Assembly (NCBI RefSeq): GCF_014199265.1
Contig: NZ_JACIJG010000006.1
Coordinates: 124,001-188,000 of the forward strand
Origin: Brucella daejeonensis
GTDB taxonomy: Bacteria; Pseudomonadota; Alphaproteobacteria; Rhizobiales; Rhizobiaceae
Reading direction: 5' to 3'
DNA length: 64,000 nt
The notes below the pieces were generated by a model. The model did not search any database, was not told the DNA's origin, and saw only the letters and a program-made list of their open reading frames with translations. The position numbers and the translations under genes were made by a program. Below, piece by piece: positions 45,415-54,324 of this stretch; the stretch's first letter is position 1, and each line of letters begins with the position of its first letter.

Positions 45415-46271
45415 CGCTCGTCTCCTCCCTGGAATTCCGGTACGAGGCATGGCGACCCCCAGCCGCAATGCGACCCGGCGGTGTCGGAAAATTGACGCGG
45501 CCCACGGGCAGCGACCTGCGGCCCTTCCTCCATCTCCGCCGCGTAGGAATAGTAGATGTCTCCAGGCCCCCTGGCCGTTACGAAGACGGCGCCGGAAGCA
45601 GCCTGACGACCGGGGCCATGCGCCACCGGCACCTGATGCGATTGCAGGAAGTACCAGCCCTGCATGACGTTGTTGATGCCCTCGACGCCCCAGGTTGCTC
45701 CAAGAACACCGTCGCGGGCGGACGGATAGAGCGCGATCCGGTGATGCGCTTCGTCAAGCCGCAGGAAAGCGGCGTCCCCGATCCAGTCGGAAACGGCAAG
45801 GCCGATGCCCCGCGTCCAGAAGTCCTCGTTGGCGGCAATATCGGTGCAGGCCAGTTGCACCGCCTGAAAACCGGTGATCCCCGCATCACGCGGGCCGTGG
45901 TAACGCCAGCCGGAGGTTAGCGGCCGCCAGACGAGTTCGATGATGACACCGTTCGGCGCCCGAACGGCAAGGCCGCTCTTGATCTGCCTTGTCCTGCATT
46001 CATCGGTTCCGAGACGGATGGGCGACCATTCGGCCAGCCTTTGTTCGGCTGCGTCCAGATCCTCCGACCGGGCGACCGTCAGCGCGACCGCCGCCTCGCC
46101 GCCGGTCGTGTAGCAGAGCGCATAATTGCGGGCATCGGACCGGAACCGGACATTGCTATCGTCACGGTCGCCCTCCTCCAGGCCGAATATCCCGGTCGCG
46201 AAAGATGCGGCCGCCGTCAGATCGGCGACCGGCAGACGCAGGTATCTGAGGTCACGATAAAATGCAGTCAT
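45411..46271 (-). CDS. Extradiol-dioxygenase paralogue without metal ligands
   Basis: The protein has 286 residues, aligned along its length with the next gene product (shared RYHGPRDAGITGF and SDxIGDA segments). At the three iron-ligand positions it has Ala (GFQAVQL), Trp or Gly (GATWGVE) and Ser (IYYSYAA). So it should not bind iron as its partner does. It may form a heteromer with the active paralogue or be a decaying duplicate. The ATG at 46271 follows GGAGAA, 55 bp after dctP. Confidence 0.78.
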   Translation of the reverse strand: MTAFYRDLRYLRLPVADLTAAASFATGIFGLEEGDRDDSNVRFRSDARNYALCYTTGGEAAVALTVARSEDLDAAEQRLAEWSPIRLGTDECRTRQIKSGLAVRAPNGVIIELVWRPLTSGWRYHGPRDAGITGFQAVQLACTDIAANEDFWTRGIGLAVSDWIGDAAFLRLDEAHHRIALYPSARDGVLGATWGVEGINNVMQGWYFLQSHQVPVAHGPGRQAASGAVFVTARGPGDIYYSYAAEMEEGPQVAARGPRQFSDTAGSHCGWGSPCLVPEFQGGDER

Positions 46272-46326
46272 CCTGTTCTCCCTGGAGGGCACGCCACACG
46301 GGCGCGCCCTTCTTGTGCGTGCCCCC

Positions 46327-47298
46327 TCAAAGAGCGGCAGCTTCGGCTTCGAGTTCGGTCAGGAGCGGAGTTTTCTTGCGCCATTCCTCATACCACTTGT
46401 CGACGGCTGCTCCGAAGAAGCTCCGGTCGACCTGAATGACCGGGACGGCGGTCGTCTTCAGCTTTTTCAGATAGTCATTGTCAATCGATGCATAGGCGCC
46501 AACGATGTTGTCGGTTTCTTCGGACATCACCCTCTCGACGACGGCGCGGTCGGCCTCGGAAATCGTTTGCCATTTGCGCGCCGAACCGACGGCTATCATC
46601 GGAAACATCATATGATTGGAGTCGAGAATGGCCCCTGCATGTTCATAATATTTCGAGTTCCAGGTGCCTTCGAAGTCGATCTGCATACCGTCGACCTGAC
46701 CGTTGGCGAAGGCATCGTAGAGGGCTGGCAGCGGCATCGGCGTGGGAGCCGCGCCAATCTGCTGCCAGAAGAAGAGCTCCTGTGCGAAGGGCACTGTGCG
46801 GATTTTCTTGCCGGAAAGATCCGCAACCGTATCGACCTTGCCGCGCATGACGATCTCACGCATACCGGCCATCCCCCAGCCAAAGCCTTTCAGGGCGAAC
46901 TTGTCGAGGCCGGAGACGAGCTTCCCGGCGACCGCCCCCTTGAGCAGCTTCTGCGCACCGGCAGCGTCCTTGACGAGGTAAGGCGCCAGGAAGACGCCAT
47001 AATTCGGATCGCGATTGGCGAACTCGCCAAGCGTCAGAAAGGCGAAATCGATGGCACCCGTCTGCAGTTGTTGCAGCATCTGCGCCTCGCTCCCGAGCTG
47101 GCCGGACGGGAAGATCGAAATATCGACCCGGCCTCCGGTCTCCTCCTTGATGCGCGCCGCGACAGTCTCGGCGCTCTTCGTCCACTGATGCGGCGGCGGC
47201 GTGATCAGGCCCAGCCGGTATTGCTCGGCAAGGGCCGGCATCGAATGCAGACCCGCGACGACGGCCGTGACGGCGGCCAGAAATTTTGCAGCTTTCAT
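46327..47298 (-). CDS. dctP: TRAP transporter solute-binding protein DctP
   Basis: This 323-residue DctP-type binding protein has a 24-residue signal peptide. The arginine that usually holds the substrate carboxylate lies in the conserved mid-protein GMREIVMRGKV region near 145. It captures an organic acid in the periplasm for DctQM. Being in one operon with ring-cleavage enzymes, it probably imports the aromatic acid they degrade. Its ATG overlaps the stop of the small gene upstream. Confidence 0.9.
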   Translation of the reverse strand: MKAAKFLAAVTAVVAGLHSMPALAEQYRLGLITPPPHQWTKSAETVAARIKEETGGRVDISIFPSGQLGSEAQMLQQLQTGAIDFAFLTLGEFANRDPNYGVFLAPYLVKDAAGAQKLLKGAVAGKLVSGLDKFALKGFGWGMAGMREIVMRGKVDTVADLSGKKIRTVPFAQELFFWQQIGAAPTPMPLPALYDAFANGQVDGMQIDFEGTWNSKYYEHAGAILDSNHMMFPMIAVGSARKWQTISEADRAVVERVMSEETDNIVGAYASIDNDYLKKLKTTAVPVIQVDRSFFGAAVDKWYEEWRKKTPLLTELEAEAAAL

Positions 47299-47474
47299 CC
47301 CTTGTTTCCTCCCGTTTGGATGTCTCGTGAATGTGGGCCGGTTTCGCTGTTCAGCATCGTAATGAGGTCAGCGAGACGCGCGTCGCGTTCCGCCGCGATG
47401 TCATCAACCGGGCGCGGATCGAATTCGGCCATGCCGTCATCCCCACCGCCCAAAATCCAGATAACGGCCATCAC
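47295..47474 (-). CDS. 59-residue gene between dctM and dctP, overlapping both by 4 bp
   Basis: An open frame starts GTG at 47474 within GTGA that holds the dctM stop. It ends TGA within the ATGA that starts dctP, so it exactly fills the gap. In-frame ATGs at 47471 and 47432 are alternative starts. The product is soluble, acidic and rich in Asp and Arg (EFDPRPVDDIAAERDARLA near 17-35), with no membrane helix. A purine-rich GGGAGGAAACAAGGG near its end also serves as the dctP ribosome site. No family is recognised. The double overlap argues for a real gene. Confidence 0.62.
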   Translation of the reverse strand: MMAVIWILGGGDDGMAEFDPRPVDDIAAERDARLADLITMLNSETGPHSRDIQTGGNKG

Positions 47475-48742
47475 AGCAACTCCTTGAGGCCGATGGAAAG
47501 CATCGGAAAGAAAACCAGGAGAAGCAGAACGAAAAGCACGGCGGCAAAGAACGGCACCAACAGAACCGCCAGCCGTTCAGCGCGAACATTGCCCATCAGC
47601 GAGGCAACGAACAGGCCGGTTCCAACCGGCGGCGTCAAGAGGCCGAGGGTGAGATTGAGGCAAACGACAATGCCGAAATGGAATGGATCGATGCCATAGA
47701 CCTTGGTGGCGACCGGAAGGAAGACCGGAACGATCAGGATGATCGCCGGGATCGGGTCGGTGATCATTCCGACGACCAGCAGCATGGCGCACAGCATCAG
47801 GAGAAAGATCGTCGGCGATGCGGTCACCGCCTGCATCGACTGGGCGACAAGCGCCGGCAGGTTTTCAAAGGTAATGACCCAGCTGAACACCTGGGCGGCA
47901 GCGATCAGAAACAGGACGCTGGCCGCTCCCTTGGCCGCATTGGCAAAGGCGGGAAGGATGTCGCGCGGCTGTAATTCGCGATAGACGAACATGCCGATGA
48001 GGATGGCGGCGAGGCTTGCGACAGCGGCCGATTCCGTCGGGGTCGCGATACCGCCGAGGATCGAACCGACAATGATAATCGGGATCAGCGCGGCTGGCAG
48101 CGCGTCCTTGACGGCGGCAAGGCGCGCCTTCGCCGGCATGGGCGGCGTGGTGGGAAAGTCGTGCTTGCGGCCGAGCCATACGATGACGCCCACGAAAGCC
48201 AGGAAGATGAGGACGCCAGGCACGATCCCGGCAACGAAGAGATCGCCGATCGGAATCTGGGCAATGACACCGAAAATGATGAAGAGCATCGAAGGCGGAA
48301 TGATCGGCGCGAGCAAGCCGCCCGCCGCGGTGATTGCCATCGACACATCCCGTGGATAGCCGCTGCGCTCCATTTCGGGTACTGCCAGCCGCGACATGAT
48401 CGTGATCTGGGCAACGGTCGAGCCCAGTATGGACGCCATCATCATGTTGGCCACCAGATTGACATAGGCAAGACCGCCGCGAAGCGGGCCGAGCAGCGCA
48501 AGCGCAAGCCCCATCAGCCGCCGACCGATGCCCCCGGCATTCATGAATTCACCGAGCAGGATGAAAAGCGGAAGCGCGAGCAGGCCATAGTTTTCCAGCC
48601 CGCCGAACATCTGCTGGCCGAAGGACTGAAGCAGGACCGTGTTTCCGCTCGTGAAGATGTAGATCATCGCAAGCGTCGCAAGCGCAAAAGCGATGGGCAT
48701 ACCGACAGCAATCAAGCCGATGAAGGAGACGGAGGCGATCAT
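47471..48742 (-). CDS. dctM: TRAP transporter large permease DctM
   Basis: This is a 423-residue membrane protein with about 12-13 helices and the family segments ALPLFILLGEFMN near 48 and LTPPVGTGLFV near 360. It moves the substrate using the sodium gradient. The ATG at 48742 overlaps the dctQ stop. A longer open frame upstream lies inside dctQ and is not used. Confidence 0.93.
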   Translation of the reverse strand: MIASVSFIGLIAVGMPIAFALATLAMIYIFTSGNTVLLQSFGQQMFGGLENYGLLALPLFILLGEFMNAGGIGRRLMGLALALLGPLRGGLAYVNLVANMMMASILGSTVAQITIMSRLAVPEMERSGYPRDVSMAITAAGGLLAPIIPPSMLFIIFGVIAQIPIGDLFVAGIVPGVLIFLAFVGVIVWLGRKHDFPTTPPMPAKARLAAVKDALPAALIPIIIVGSILGGIATPTESAAVASLAAILIGMFVYRELQPRDILPAFANAAKGAASVLFLIAAAQVFSWVITFENLPALVAQSMQAVTASPTIFLLMLCAMLLVVGMITDPIPAIILIVPVFLPVATKVYGIDPFHFGIVVCLNLTLGLLTPPVGTGLFVASLMGNVRAERLAVLLVPFFAAVLFVLLLLVFFPMLSIGLKELL

Positions 48743-49344
48743 GCGGCATCCCTCACCGGTGTCCGGCAGACGCTCACGAGCGATGCCAGGATATGAATGA
48801 CCGACGTCACGCAAAAGAGCGGCAGGACCAGCCAGAACCAGAACTTCGCCATTCCCAGCGTCACTGTCGGCTCCTGATAGATGAAATTGAAGCTTGTCAT
48901 CGAGTATGTCTCGATAGAGTCCGCCCGCCATAGACCGACGGGATCGAACCAGCTCCAGAGCTGCACGGAAAGAACGGCGAAGAAGACGAGCAGCAGCAGG
49001 TCCACCAGGATTGCAAGGCGCTTTCTCGCCGTGGCCGTCAGCGCATCGGGAAGCAGCGTCACGGCAATATGCTGACGGTAGGCGAGCCCCACCGACGCAC
49101 CGATGAAGGCGATCCACGCCATCAGGAGAACAGCAAGTTCATCGACCCATATCAGCGGCACCCCGCCGGTGCGGGACACCACATTGGCGAGAAGCAGAAC
49201 AAAGATCAGGAAAACAAGCCCGCCGGCGACGCGCGCCTCGACAGCCGCGACCTTCCGGCTAACGGCGCAGAGCCAGCCGGCGGAAACCTCCCCGCCCGTG
49301 GCAGCCGCTTTGCCTGCTGAATCGGTATTTTGCGTCAACAGCAT
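48739..49344 (-). CDS. dctQ: TRAP transporter small permease DctQ
   Basis: The protein has 201 residues with four predicted membrane helices and the typical DctQ segment RTGGVPLIWVDELAVLLMAW near 58-77. It leads the operon that continues through dctM, dctP and the ring-cleavage genes. Palindromic AT-rich sequence directly upstream, shared with the divergent GntR gene, is the likely control region. Confidence 0.9.
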   Translation of the reverse strand: MLLTQNTDSAGKAAATGGEVSAGWLCAVSRKVAAVEARVAGGLVFLIFVLLLANVVSRTGGVPLIWVDELAVLLMAWIAFIGASVGLAYRQHIAVTLLPDALTATARKRLAILVDLLLLVFFAVLSVQLWSWFDPVGLWRADSIETYSMTSFNFIYQEPTVTLGMAKFWFWLVLPLFCVTSVIHILASLVSVCRTPVRDAA

Positions 49345-49368
49345 CGATATTCCTCCCGAAGCGGATAA

Positions 49369-49380
49369 AATATCGATATT
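49369..49380. promoter_or_regulatory. Perfect 12-bp palindrome between dctQ and the GntR gene, candidate operator
   Basis: AATATCGATATT lies 25 bp before the dctQ start, and ATCGATATT recurs at 49343-49351 across the start codon. GntR-type regulators bind short palindromes, so this is a likely binding site of the adjacent regulator. Confidence 0.5.
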
Positions 49381-49460
49381 ATTGCTATGTCAAATTCTAA
49401 ATTGATATTTTTCTCGAAATGTCATAAATATCGGAAATCAACATCAAGGGATCAAGGCCA

Positions 49461-50159
49461 TTGTCGAAATCGCAGCAGGATGTTTTGGAAGCGGGAGATG
49501 AGAAAACCCAGGCGGAGAAGGCCTACAGGCTCATGCGGGAGGACATCGTCTCCGGCGCGTTGGCACCTGATCTGAAACTAAAGATAGATTTTCTGCGCGA
49601 CCGCTACGATATTGGCGCCGGGCCGTTGCGCGAGGCGCTGGCGCGCCTTTCCGGCGAGCATCTTGTGACCCTTCTGGGACAACGCGGCTTTGTCGTCGCG
49701 CCGATGTCGGTGGCCGATGCGCGGGAAATCGGACATCTGCGGAAAATATTCGAGGCGGATGCATTGTCGCAATCCATTCCCAAAGGCGACCGACAATGGG
49801 AAGAGCGGGTGATCACCACCTATCACCGGCTCGAAAGGATCGAATTGTCCGACAGGCAGGGCGCTGACCGCCTGGAAGAGTGGGAAAGGCTCAACAACGA
49901 TTTCCACGAAGCGCTGGTCGCGGCCTGCCCTTCCACCTGGGTGCTGCGTATGCGCGAGATGATGTTCCGCCATCACGAACGTTACCGGAGGCTTTCCCGG
50001 GTCAAGACCGTCTTCACGCGCGACATCCATCTGGAGCATCGCACCTTGCTCGATGCGGCGCTCGACCGTGATGTCGAGCGCGCCATCGATGTTATCCGCA
50101 GTCACATCGAACGAACCACGAATGCCGTCGCCGACGCCCTTGAGAAGATGGTCGCTTAG
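49461..50159 (+). CDS. GntR-family (FCD-type) regulator of the aromatic/TRAP operon
   Basis: The protein has 232 residues from TTG at 49461, behind an AAGG site. The winged helix-turn-helix (about 15-80; LRDRYDIGAGPLREALARLS) and an FCD ligand domain with NNDFHEAL near 146 are present. It is divergent from dctQ, the classic position for a substrate-sensing repressor of that operon. The inducer is probably the aromatic acid or a pathway intermediate (inference). Confidence 0.87.
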   Translation: MSKSQQDVLEAGDEKTQAEKAYRLMREDIVSGALAPDLKLKIDFLRDRYDIGAGPLREALARLSGEHLVTLLGQRGFVVAPMSVADAREIGHLRKIFEADALSQSIPKGDRQWEERVITTYHRLERIELSDRQGADRLEEWERLNNDFHEALVAACPSTWVLRMREMMFRHHERYRRLSRVKTVFTRDIHLEHRTLLDAALDRDVERAIDVIRSHIERTTNAVADALEKMVA

Positions 50160-50201
50160 GCCCTCTTGCAAAAATCTGCCCGGGGCAGGCTATCGTACCC
50201 C

Positions 50202-52019
50202 CTACAGCGGAACGAACGGCACGAACAGGATGGCGAGGCCCGCCGCCACGAGCGCAACCCGCACCGGCATCCGGTAGACAGCGATCAGGCCATACGAAAC
50301 GCAAGTCAGACCGGCGGCCACCTTGACGGCGGCAAAAAATGCCGCCACCGGCGCCTTCGCCATTGCCAGAAGGTCTGGATTGGCGATCATCGCCAATGGG
50401 ATCAGATAAAGCCCGATGCCGAGCGCCATCGCCGTGAATGCCACTTTCAACCAATCCTCCCGCACCATCCCGGCGGCAATGAAGACCGCGCCGCAAACGG
50501 GCGGCGTAATGGTCGACAGGAGCGCGAACCAGAACACGAAAAGATGCGCCTGAAGCGACTCCAGCCCGAGTTGCGTCAGTGCGGGTCCGGCAACGGAAAC
50601 GCAGATGACATAAGCCGCCGTGGTCGGCACTTCCATGCCGAGAATGAGACAGGCTACTGCGGTAAGGAACAATGACGGCCACAACATGCCGCCCGCGCCC
50701 GACAGGATCAGCGAGGTGATCTTGACGCCAAGCCCGGTGATCGAAAGCACGCCGATAATCACCGAAGCGCAAAGGATGATCGCCGCGATAAGCGACACCT
50801 GCCGCGCCGCGCCGATGAGGGCATCCTCGAACCGGCCCAGCGCCGCGCGCGGATTGAAGCGCATCTTGCCGTCGACCAGAAGCAGGACCGCTCCGGCGAG
50901 AATTGCAATAGCCGCAGCATATTGCGGTGTGTAGCGCGCCACAAACATTCCCCACAAAAGGATGGAGAACGGCACCAGAAAGAAAGCCGATGTGACCAGC
51001 ACGTCGCGTGGCGCGGGTTTCTCATCCATCGGCAACCCTTTTAGGGAATAACGCGTGGTGAAGGCATTTATGCCCACCCATACAGCGAGGAAATAGAGGA
51101 TTGCTGGTAGAACCGCCGCAGCCATGATGCCGGTGTAGGGCGTACCCGTGAGTTCCACCATGACGAATGCCCCTGCCCCCATGAGCGGCGGCATGATCTG
51201 CCCCCCGGAGGAGGCCACCGCTTCGATCGCGCCGGCCAGCCGCTTGGGATAGCCGAGCCGGACCATCGCCGGGATGGTGATGGCGCCGGTGGAGGCCACG
51301 TTCGCCGAGGCCGAACCGGAGATAGAGCCGAACAGGGCCGACGAAATCACTGATACCTTGCCCGCACCGCCATTCAGCCGACCGGCAGCAGCGGCCGCCA
51401 TATTCATGAAACCCCGCCCTGCCTCGCCCGCATTCAGCACTGCGCCAAAAATCACGAAGATCGCGACCGTGCCGACCGAAACGCCGGTCAGGCTGCCCCA
51501 CAGCCCGCCCTCGGCGATCGTTAAAGTGCCGAGGAAACTTGCAAGCGGCGTTCCGGCATGGCCGAACTCACCGGGGATATACTGGCCAAACAGTCCGTAA
51601 AGCAGCGTCAGCGCGGCGACGCTCGGCAGCGCCCAGCCGATGGCACGGCGGGCAGTCTCGAGCACGACGACGAGCAGCGTGACGGCGATCCCGGTCTGCA
51701 CGGAACCTTCGAGAAAACCATATTGGTCGGCAAGGCTCCCTTCGTTCAAACTCACCCAAAGGCACGCCGCGATCCCGGCCACGGCCAGCACCAGACCGGA
51801 AAGGCGTTTCAGTCCGCTCGAAGGTGTGAAAATCAGAAGCCACGGCAGGGTCAGCGCCATATGCAGCGGCCTGCTGACGAGGTTCGGCACCAGGCCGGAA
51901 AAGATCAGCCCCAGGTGAAAGGCAACGAGCAGCGCGGCAAGAGCCGCAAGGAGAATGCGTTTGGTCATTGAATGGTCGTTCGGAAAGGAGGGTTGAGCGG
52001 CAAGGAAAGAGCGCGGCAT
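50202..52019 (-). CDS. Fused TRAP transporter permease of the TAXI type (4TM-12TM)
   Basis: This 605-residue membrane protein has small and large TRAP permease units joined in one chain, as in TAXI-dependent systems. Family motifs such as GSISGSASANVASTGAITIP near 235 and a proline-rich ATTTPPVC-like region (STITPPVCGAVF near 510) are visible. ATG at 52019 or 51968 is possible. Neither has a strong ribosome site, and the shorter form begins directly before the first helix. The cognate binding protein precedes it. Confidence 0.88.
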   Translation of the reverse strand: MPRSFLAAQPSFPNDHSMTKRILLAALAALLVAFHLGLIFSGLVPNLVSRPLHMALTLPWLLIFTPSSGLKRLSGLVLAVAGIAACLWVSLNEGSLADQYGFLEGSVQTGIAVTLLVVVLETARRAIGWALPSVAALTLLYGLFGQYIPGEFGHAGTPLASFLGTLTIAEGGLWGSLTGVSVGTVAIFVIFGAVLNAGEAGRGFMNMAAAAAGRLNGGAGKVSVISSALFGSISGSASANVASTGAITIPAMVRLGYPKRLAGAIEAVASSGGQIMPPLMGAGAFVMVELTGTPYTGIMAAAVLPAILYFLAVWVGINAFTTRYSLKGLPMDEKPAPRDVLVTSAFFLVPFSILLWGMFVARYTPQYAAAIAILAGAVLLLVDGKMRFNPRAALGRFEDALIGAARQVSLIAAIILCASVIIGVLSITGLGVKITSLILSGAGGMLWPSLFLTAVACLILGMEVPTTAAYVICVSVAGPALTQLGLESLQAHLFVFWFALLSTITPPVCGAVFIAAGMVREDWLKVAFTAMALGIGLYLIPLAMIANPDLLAMAKAPVAAFFAAVKVAAGLTCVSYGLIAVYRMPVRVALVAAGLAILFVPFVPL

Positions 52020-52043
52020 CCCGCCACGCTCTTCATTAAGGGC

Positions 52044-53006
52044 TTACATCTGCCCGTCACTCAGTTCAAAGCCCGCTTCCTTGTAATACCGGATAGCGCC
52101 GGGGTGCAGCTTGCCGGTGATATTGGCCAACAGGCTCTTGTCTACGCCGTTCCACCAGGGGGTCAAATCGCTCATCGCCGCCTTCTGCTCCCAGAAGGTC
52201 TTGGTGAGTTGATAGGCCGTCTCCTCGTCCATCGCCGCCGTGGTAAAGGCCACGACAGGCAGCGATGTCGTCAGGATGTCCTTGTCCTGGCCGGCATAGG
52301 TGCCTGCGGGAATGGTCAATGGGATACTTTTCGTTTCGGCTTCCTGCTCGGGCGTCATCGAAAGGATGTTGATATCAACGCTCGCCGCAGCCTCTACGAC
52401 ATTCGGCGCGGGCCAGGAGCCGGCGGTGACGAAGCCGTCGATCTGCCCGTTCTTCAGCGCATCGCCAGCATTGGAGAGTTCCGCATCGGCGATCTTCACC
52501 TTGCCATCGAGACCAAACAGCTTGAGATATTTCTCGCCCTCTGTCGCGCCGAACGATCCCTTGCCGAGCAGAATGGTCTTGCCTTCCATGCCTGCGAAAT
52601 CCTCCGTACCAGAGGCCTTGGACATGACGAAATGCATCGTAAGCGACGGGATCGGAAAGAGGGCACGGATTTCGGCAAATTTCGGACTGCCCTTGCCCTT
52701 GAAGGCGCCGGTCTCTTTCTGCGCGGCATCGACCAGCGCCGGTGGAGTCGTGAAGACATAATCGCTGCCGCGAGCGCGCACTTCCATGACGTTTTGCACC
52801 GAACCCTGACTTTCCTCCAGAGTCATGATGATGTTGCCGTCCGTACCCTTCTTGATAGCCTCCGCGACCTCGACCCCCATCTGGTAATAGGATGAGCCCG
52901 CCTTGGCGGATTTATAGGTCACGCGGGTTTCGGCGTTTGCGGCATGGGCGGCAAGACCAAGGGCCAGAGCCGAGGCGAGTGTGGCTTTGATGGCTAAATG
53001 AAGCAT
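52044..53006 (-). CDS. TAXI-family TRAP solute-binding protein
   Basis: This 320-residue exported protein of the TAXI (TRAP-associated extracytoplasmic immunogenic) family has a signal peptide of about 25 residues. The opening TYKSAKAGSSYYQMGVEVAEAI is the usual TAXI start. The ATG at 53006 with GGAGG upstream is clearly right; the longer frame adds unrelated residues. It pairs with the fused permease 24 bp downstream. The substrate is unknown, possibly an organic acid or amino acid. Confidence 0.9.
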   Translation of the reverse strand: MLHLAIKATLASALALGLAAHAANAETRVTYKSAKAGSSYYQMGVEVAEAIKKGTDGNIIMTLEESQGSVQNVMEVRARGSDYVFTTPPALVDAAQKETGAFKGKGSPKFAEIRALFPIPSLTMHFVMSKASGTEDFAGMEGKTILLGKGSFGATEGEKYLKLFGLDGKVKIADAELSNAGDALKNGQIDGFVTAGSWPAPNVVEAAASVDINILSMTPEQEAETKSIPLTIPAGTYAGQDKDILTTSLPVVAFTTAAMDEETAYQLTKTFWEQKAAMSDLTPWWNGVDKSLLANITGKLHPGAIRYYKEAGFELSDGQM

Positions 53007-53438
53007 TGCTGGATGTCCTCCCTGTTTTTTCTGCTTTGCTTCCGCATAGCAGGTGCAATCCCGTTTAGCCAAGCACATGATGCTTTTTTATGGCGCATTC
53101 CGCGCGTGCCTTGTCAGCCTTGTCGACAAATTGTCTACAGAATATGCATATCCGAAGCGCCGGGCTGATGGCATCACCCGAACAGGCCCGAAAACGCGAG
53201 GAGATATTGGGACGGTTCAAATCGCCGGGCAGGCACAGAGCTTTCTTTCCATGCATGACCAGATCAACCTGTGAACCGCCCCAGTCGCTACAAACTCACG
53301 ACGGCATCCCGCCGTCATGCGGGAGCCGATGCGTTCGCACTATGCGTGGCATCATATTGGAAACGACCGCCTGAACTGAGAAGCGCTGTTCAAGCGTGCA
53401 ACACGGGCCAAACAATTTCTTGCAAAGAATTCCAGGTT
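53007..53438. other. Gene-free region with one arm of a distant inverted repeat
   Basis: About 430 bp have no supported gene. They hold the promoter region of the TAXI operon and, at 53321-53348, one arm of a 28-bp inverted repeat whose partner is at 55961-55988. A short + strand frame across the arm has no ribosome site. Confidence 0.55.
53321..53348 (+). repeat. Left arm of 28-bp inverted repeat flanking a three-gene block
   Basis: GGGAGCCGATGCGTTCGC and the following ten bases reappear inverted at 55961-55988 with one mismatch. Weaker similarity continues for about 35 bp inward (ATTGGAAA, then CCGCC, then GAACTGAGA in both). Confidence 0.8.
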
Positions 53439-54269
53439 TTACGCCTTGATTAAAGCCAGAATATCGGCGTTGATCTGATCGGGATGTGTGGCAAACATGC
53501 CATGGGAGAGACCCGGATATGTCTTCAGCGAGCCATTTGGCAGCAACTTGACCGCCTTGTGCGCGGAGTCGTGTATCGGCACGACTTGATCGTCCTCGCC
53601 ATGCATGACGAAAACAGGCTGCGTAATCGCTTTGAGATCGCTGGTGAAGTCGGTTTCCGAGAAAGCCGCGATGCAGTCATAATGCGCTTTTGCGCCTCCG
53701 GCCATGCCCTGACGCCACCAGTTGTCGATCAGCCCCTGGCTCACCGCCGCCCCCGATCGATTGAAGCCGTAAAACGGGCCGGATGGCACATCGATGTAGA
53801 ACTGCGCCCTGTTTGCGAGGAGAGCGGTCCGGAATCCGTCGAAGACTTCCATGGGCAGGCCTTCGGGATTAGATGCGGTCTTGAGCATAATCGGGGGAAC
53901 CGCCCCCAGGGTAACGGCCTTTGAAACGCGGCCGGCATCAGCGCGAGCAACGTAACGCACGACCTCGCCGCCGCCCGTAGAATGCCCGATATGGATGGCA
54001 TTCTTCAAATTGAGCATACGGGTCAGTTCGACGACGTCCGCGACATAGGTATCCATCTCGTTACCGGTGTCTGTCTGGTCCGAGCGACCGTGTCCACGCC
54101 GGTCATGTGCGATGACCCGATAGCCCTCGGAGAGGAAGAACAGCATCTGGTTATCCCAGTCGTCGGACGAAAGCGGCCAGCCATGATGGAACATGATGGG
54201 CTGCGCGTCTTTTGCACCCCAGTCCTTGTAGAAAATCCCGGTTCCGTCAGAGGTTGTGAAATAAGCCAT
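53439..54269 (-). CDS. Alpha/beta hydrolase of the non-haem haloperoxidase/esterase group
   Basis: The protein has 276 residues. The oxyanion motif HHGWPLSSDDWDNQ near 28, nucleophile GHSTGGGE near 95, acid in MHGEDDQVVP near 221 and His in GLSHGMF near 252 complete a triad. Such cofactor-free haloperoxidase-like esterases are common and often linked to oxidative or xenobiotic stress. A GGAG site precedes the ATG. Confidence 0.88.
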   Translation of the reverse strand: MAYFTTSDGTGIFYKDWGAKDAQPIMFHHGWPLSSDDWDNQMLFFLSEGYRVIAHDRRGHGRSDQTDTGNEMDTYVADVVELTRMLNLKNAIHIGHSTGGGEVVRYVARADAGRVSKAVTLGAVPPIMLKTASNPEGLPMEVFDGFRTALLANRAQFYIDVPSGPFYGFNRSGAAVSQGLIDNWWRQGMAGGAKAHYDCIAAFSETDFTSDLKAITQPVFVMHGEDDQVVPIHDSAHKAVKLLPNGSLKTYPGLSHGMFATHPDQINADILALIKA

Positions 54270-54324
54270 CGTAAAGTCTCCTTTGAGGTTGGATTGACAC
54301 CCAAATGGTGATCGACGCTTACTT

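Noticed and set aside
53271-53453. 60-codon + strand frame over the inverted-repeat arm
   Set aside because: No ribosome site; the similarity to the opposite arm is explained by the DNA repeat.
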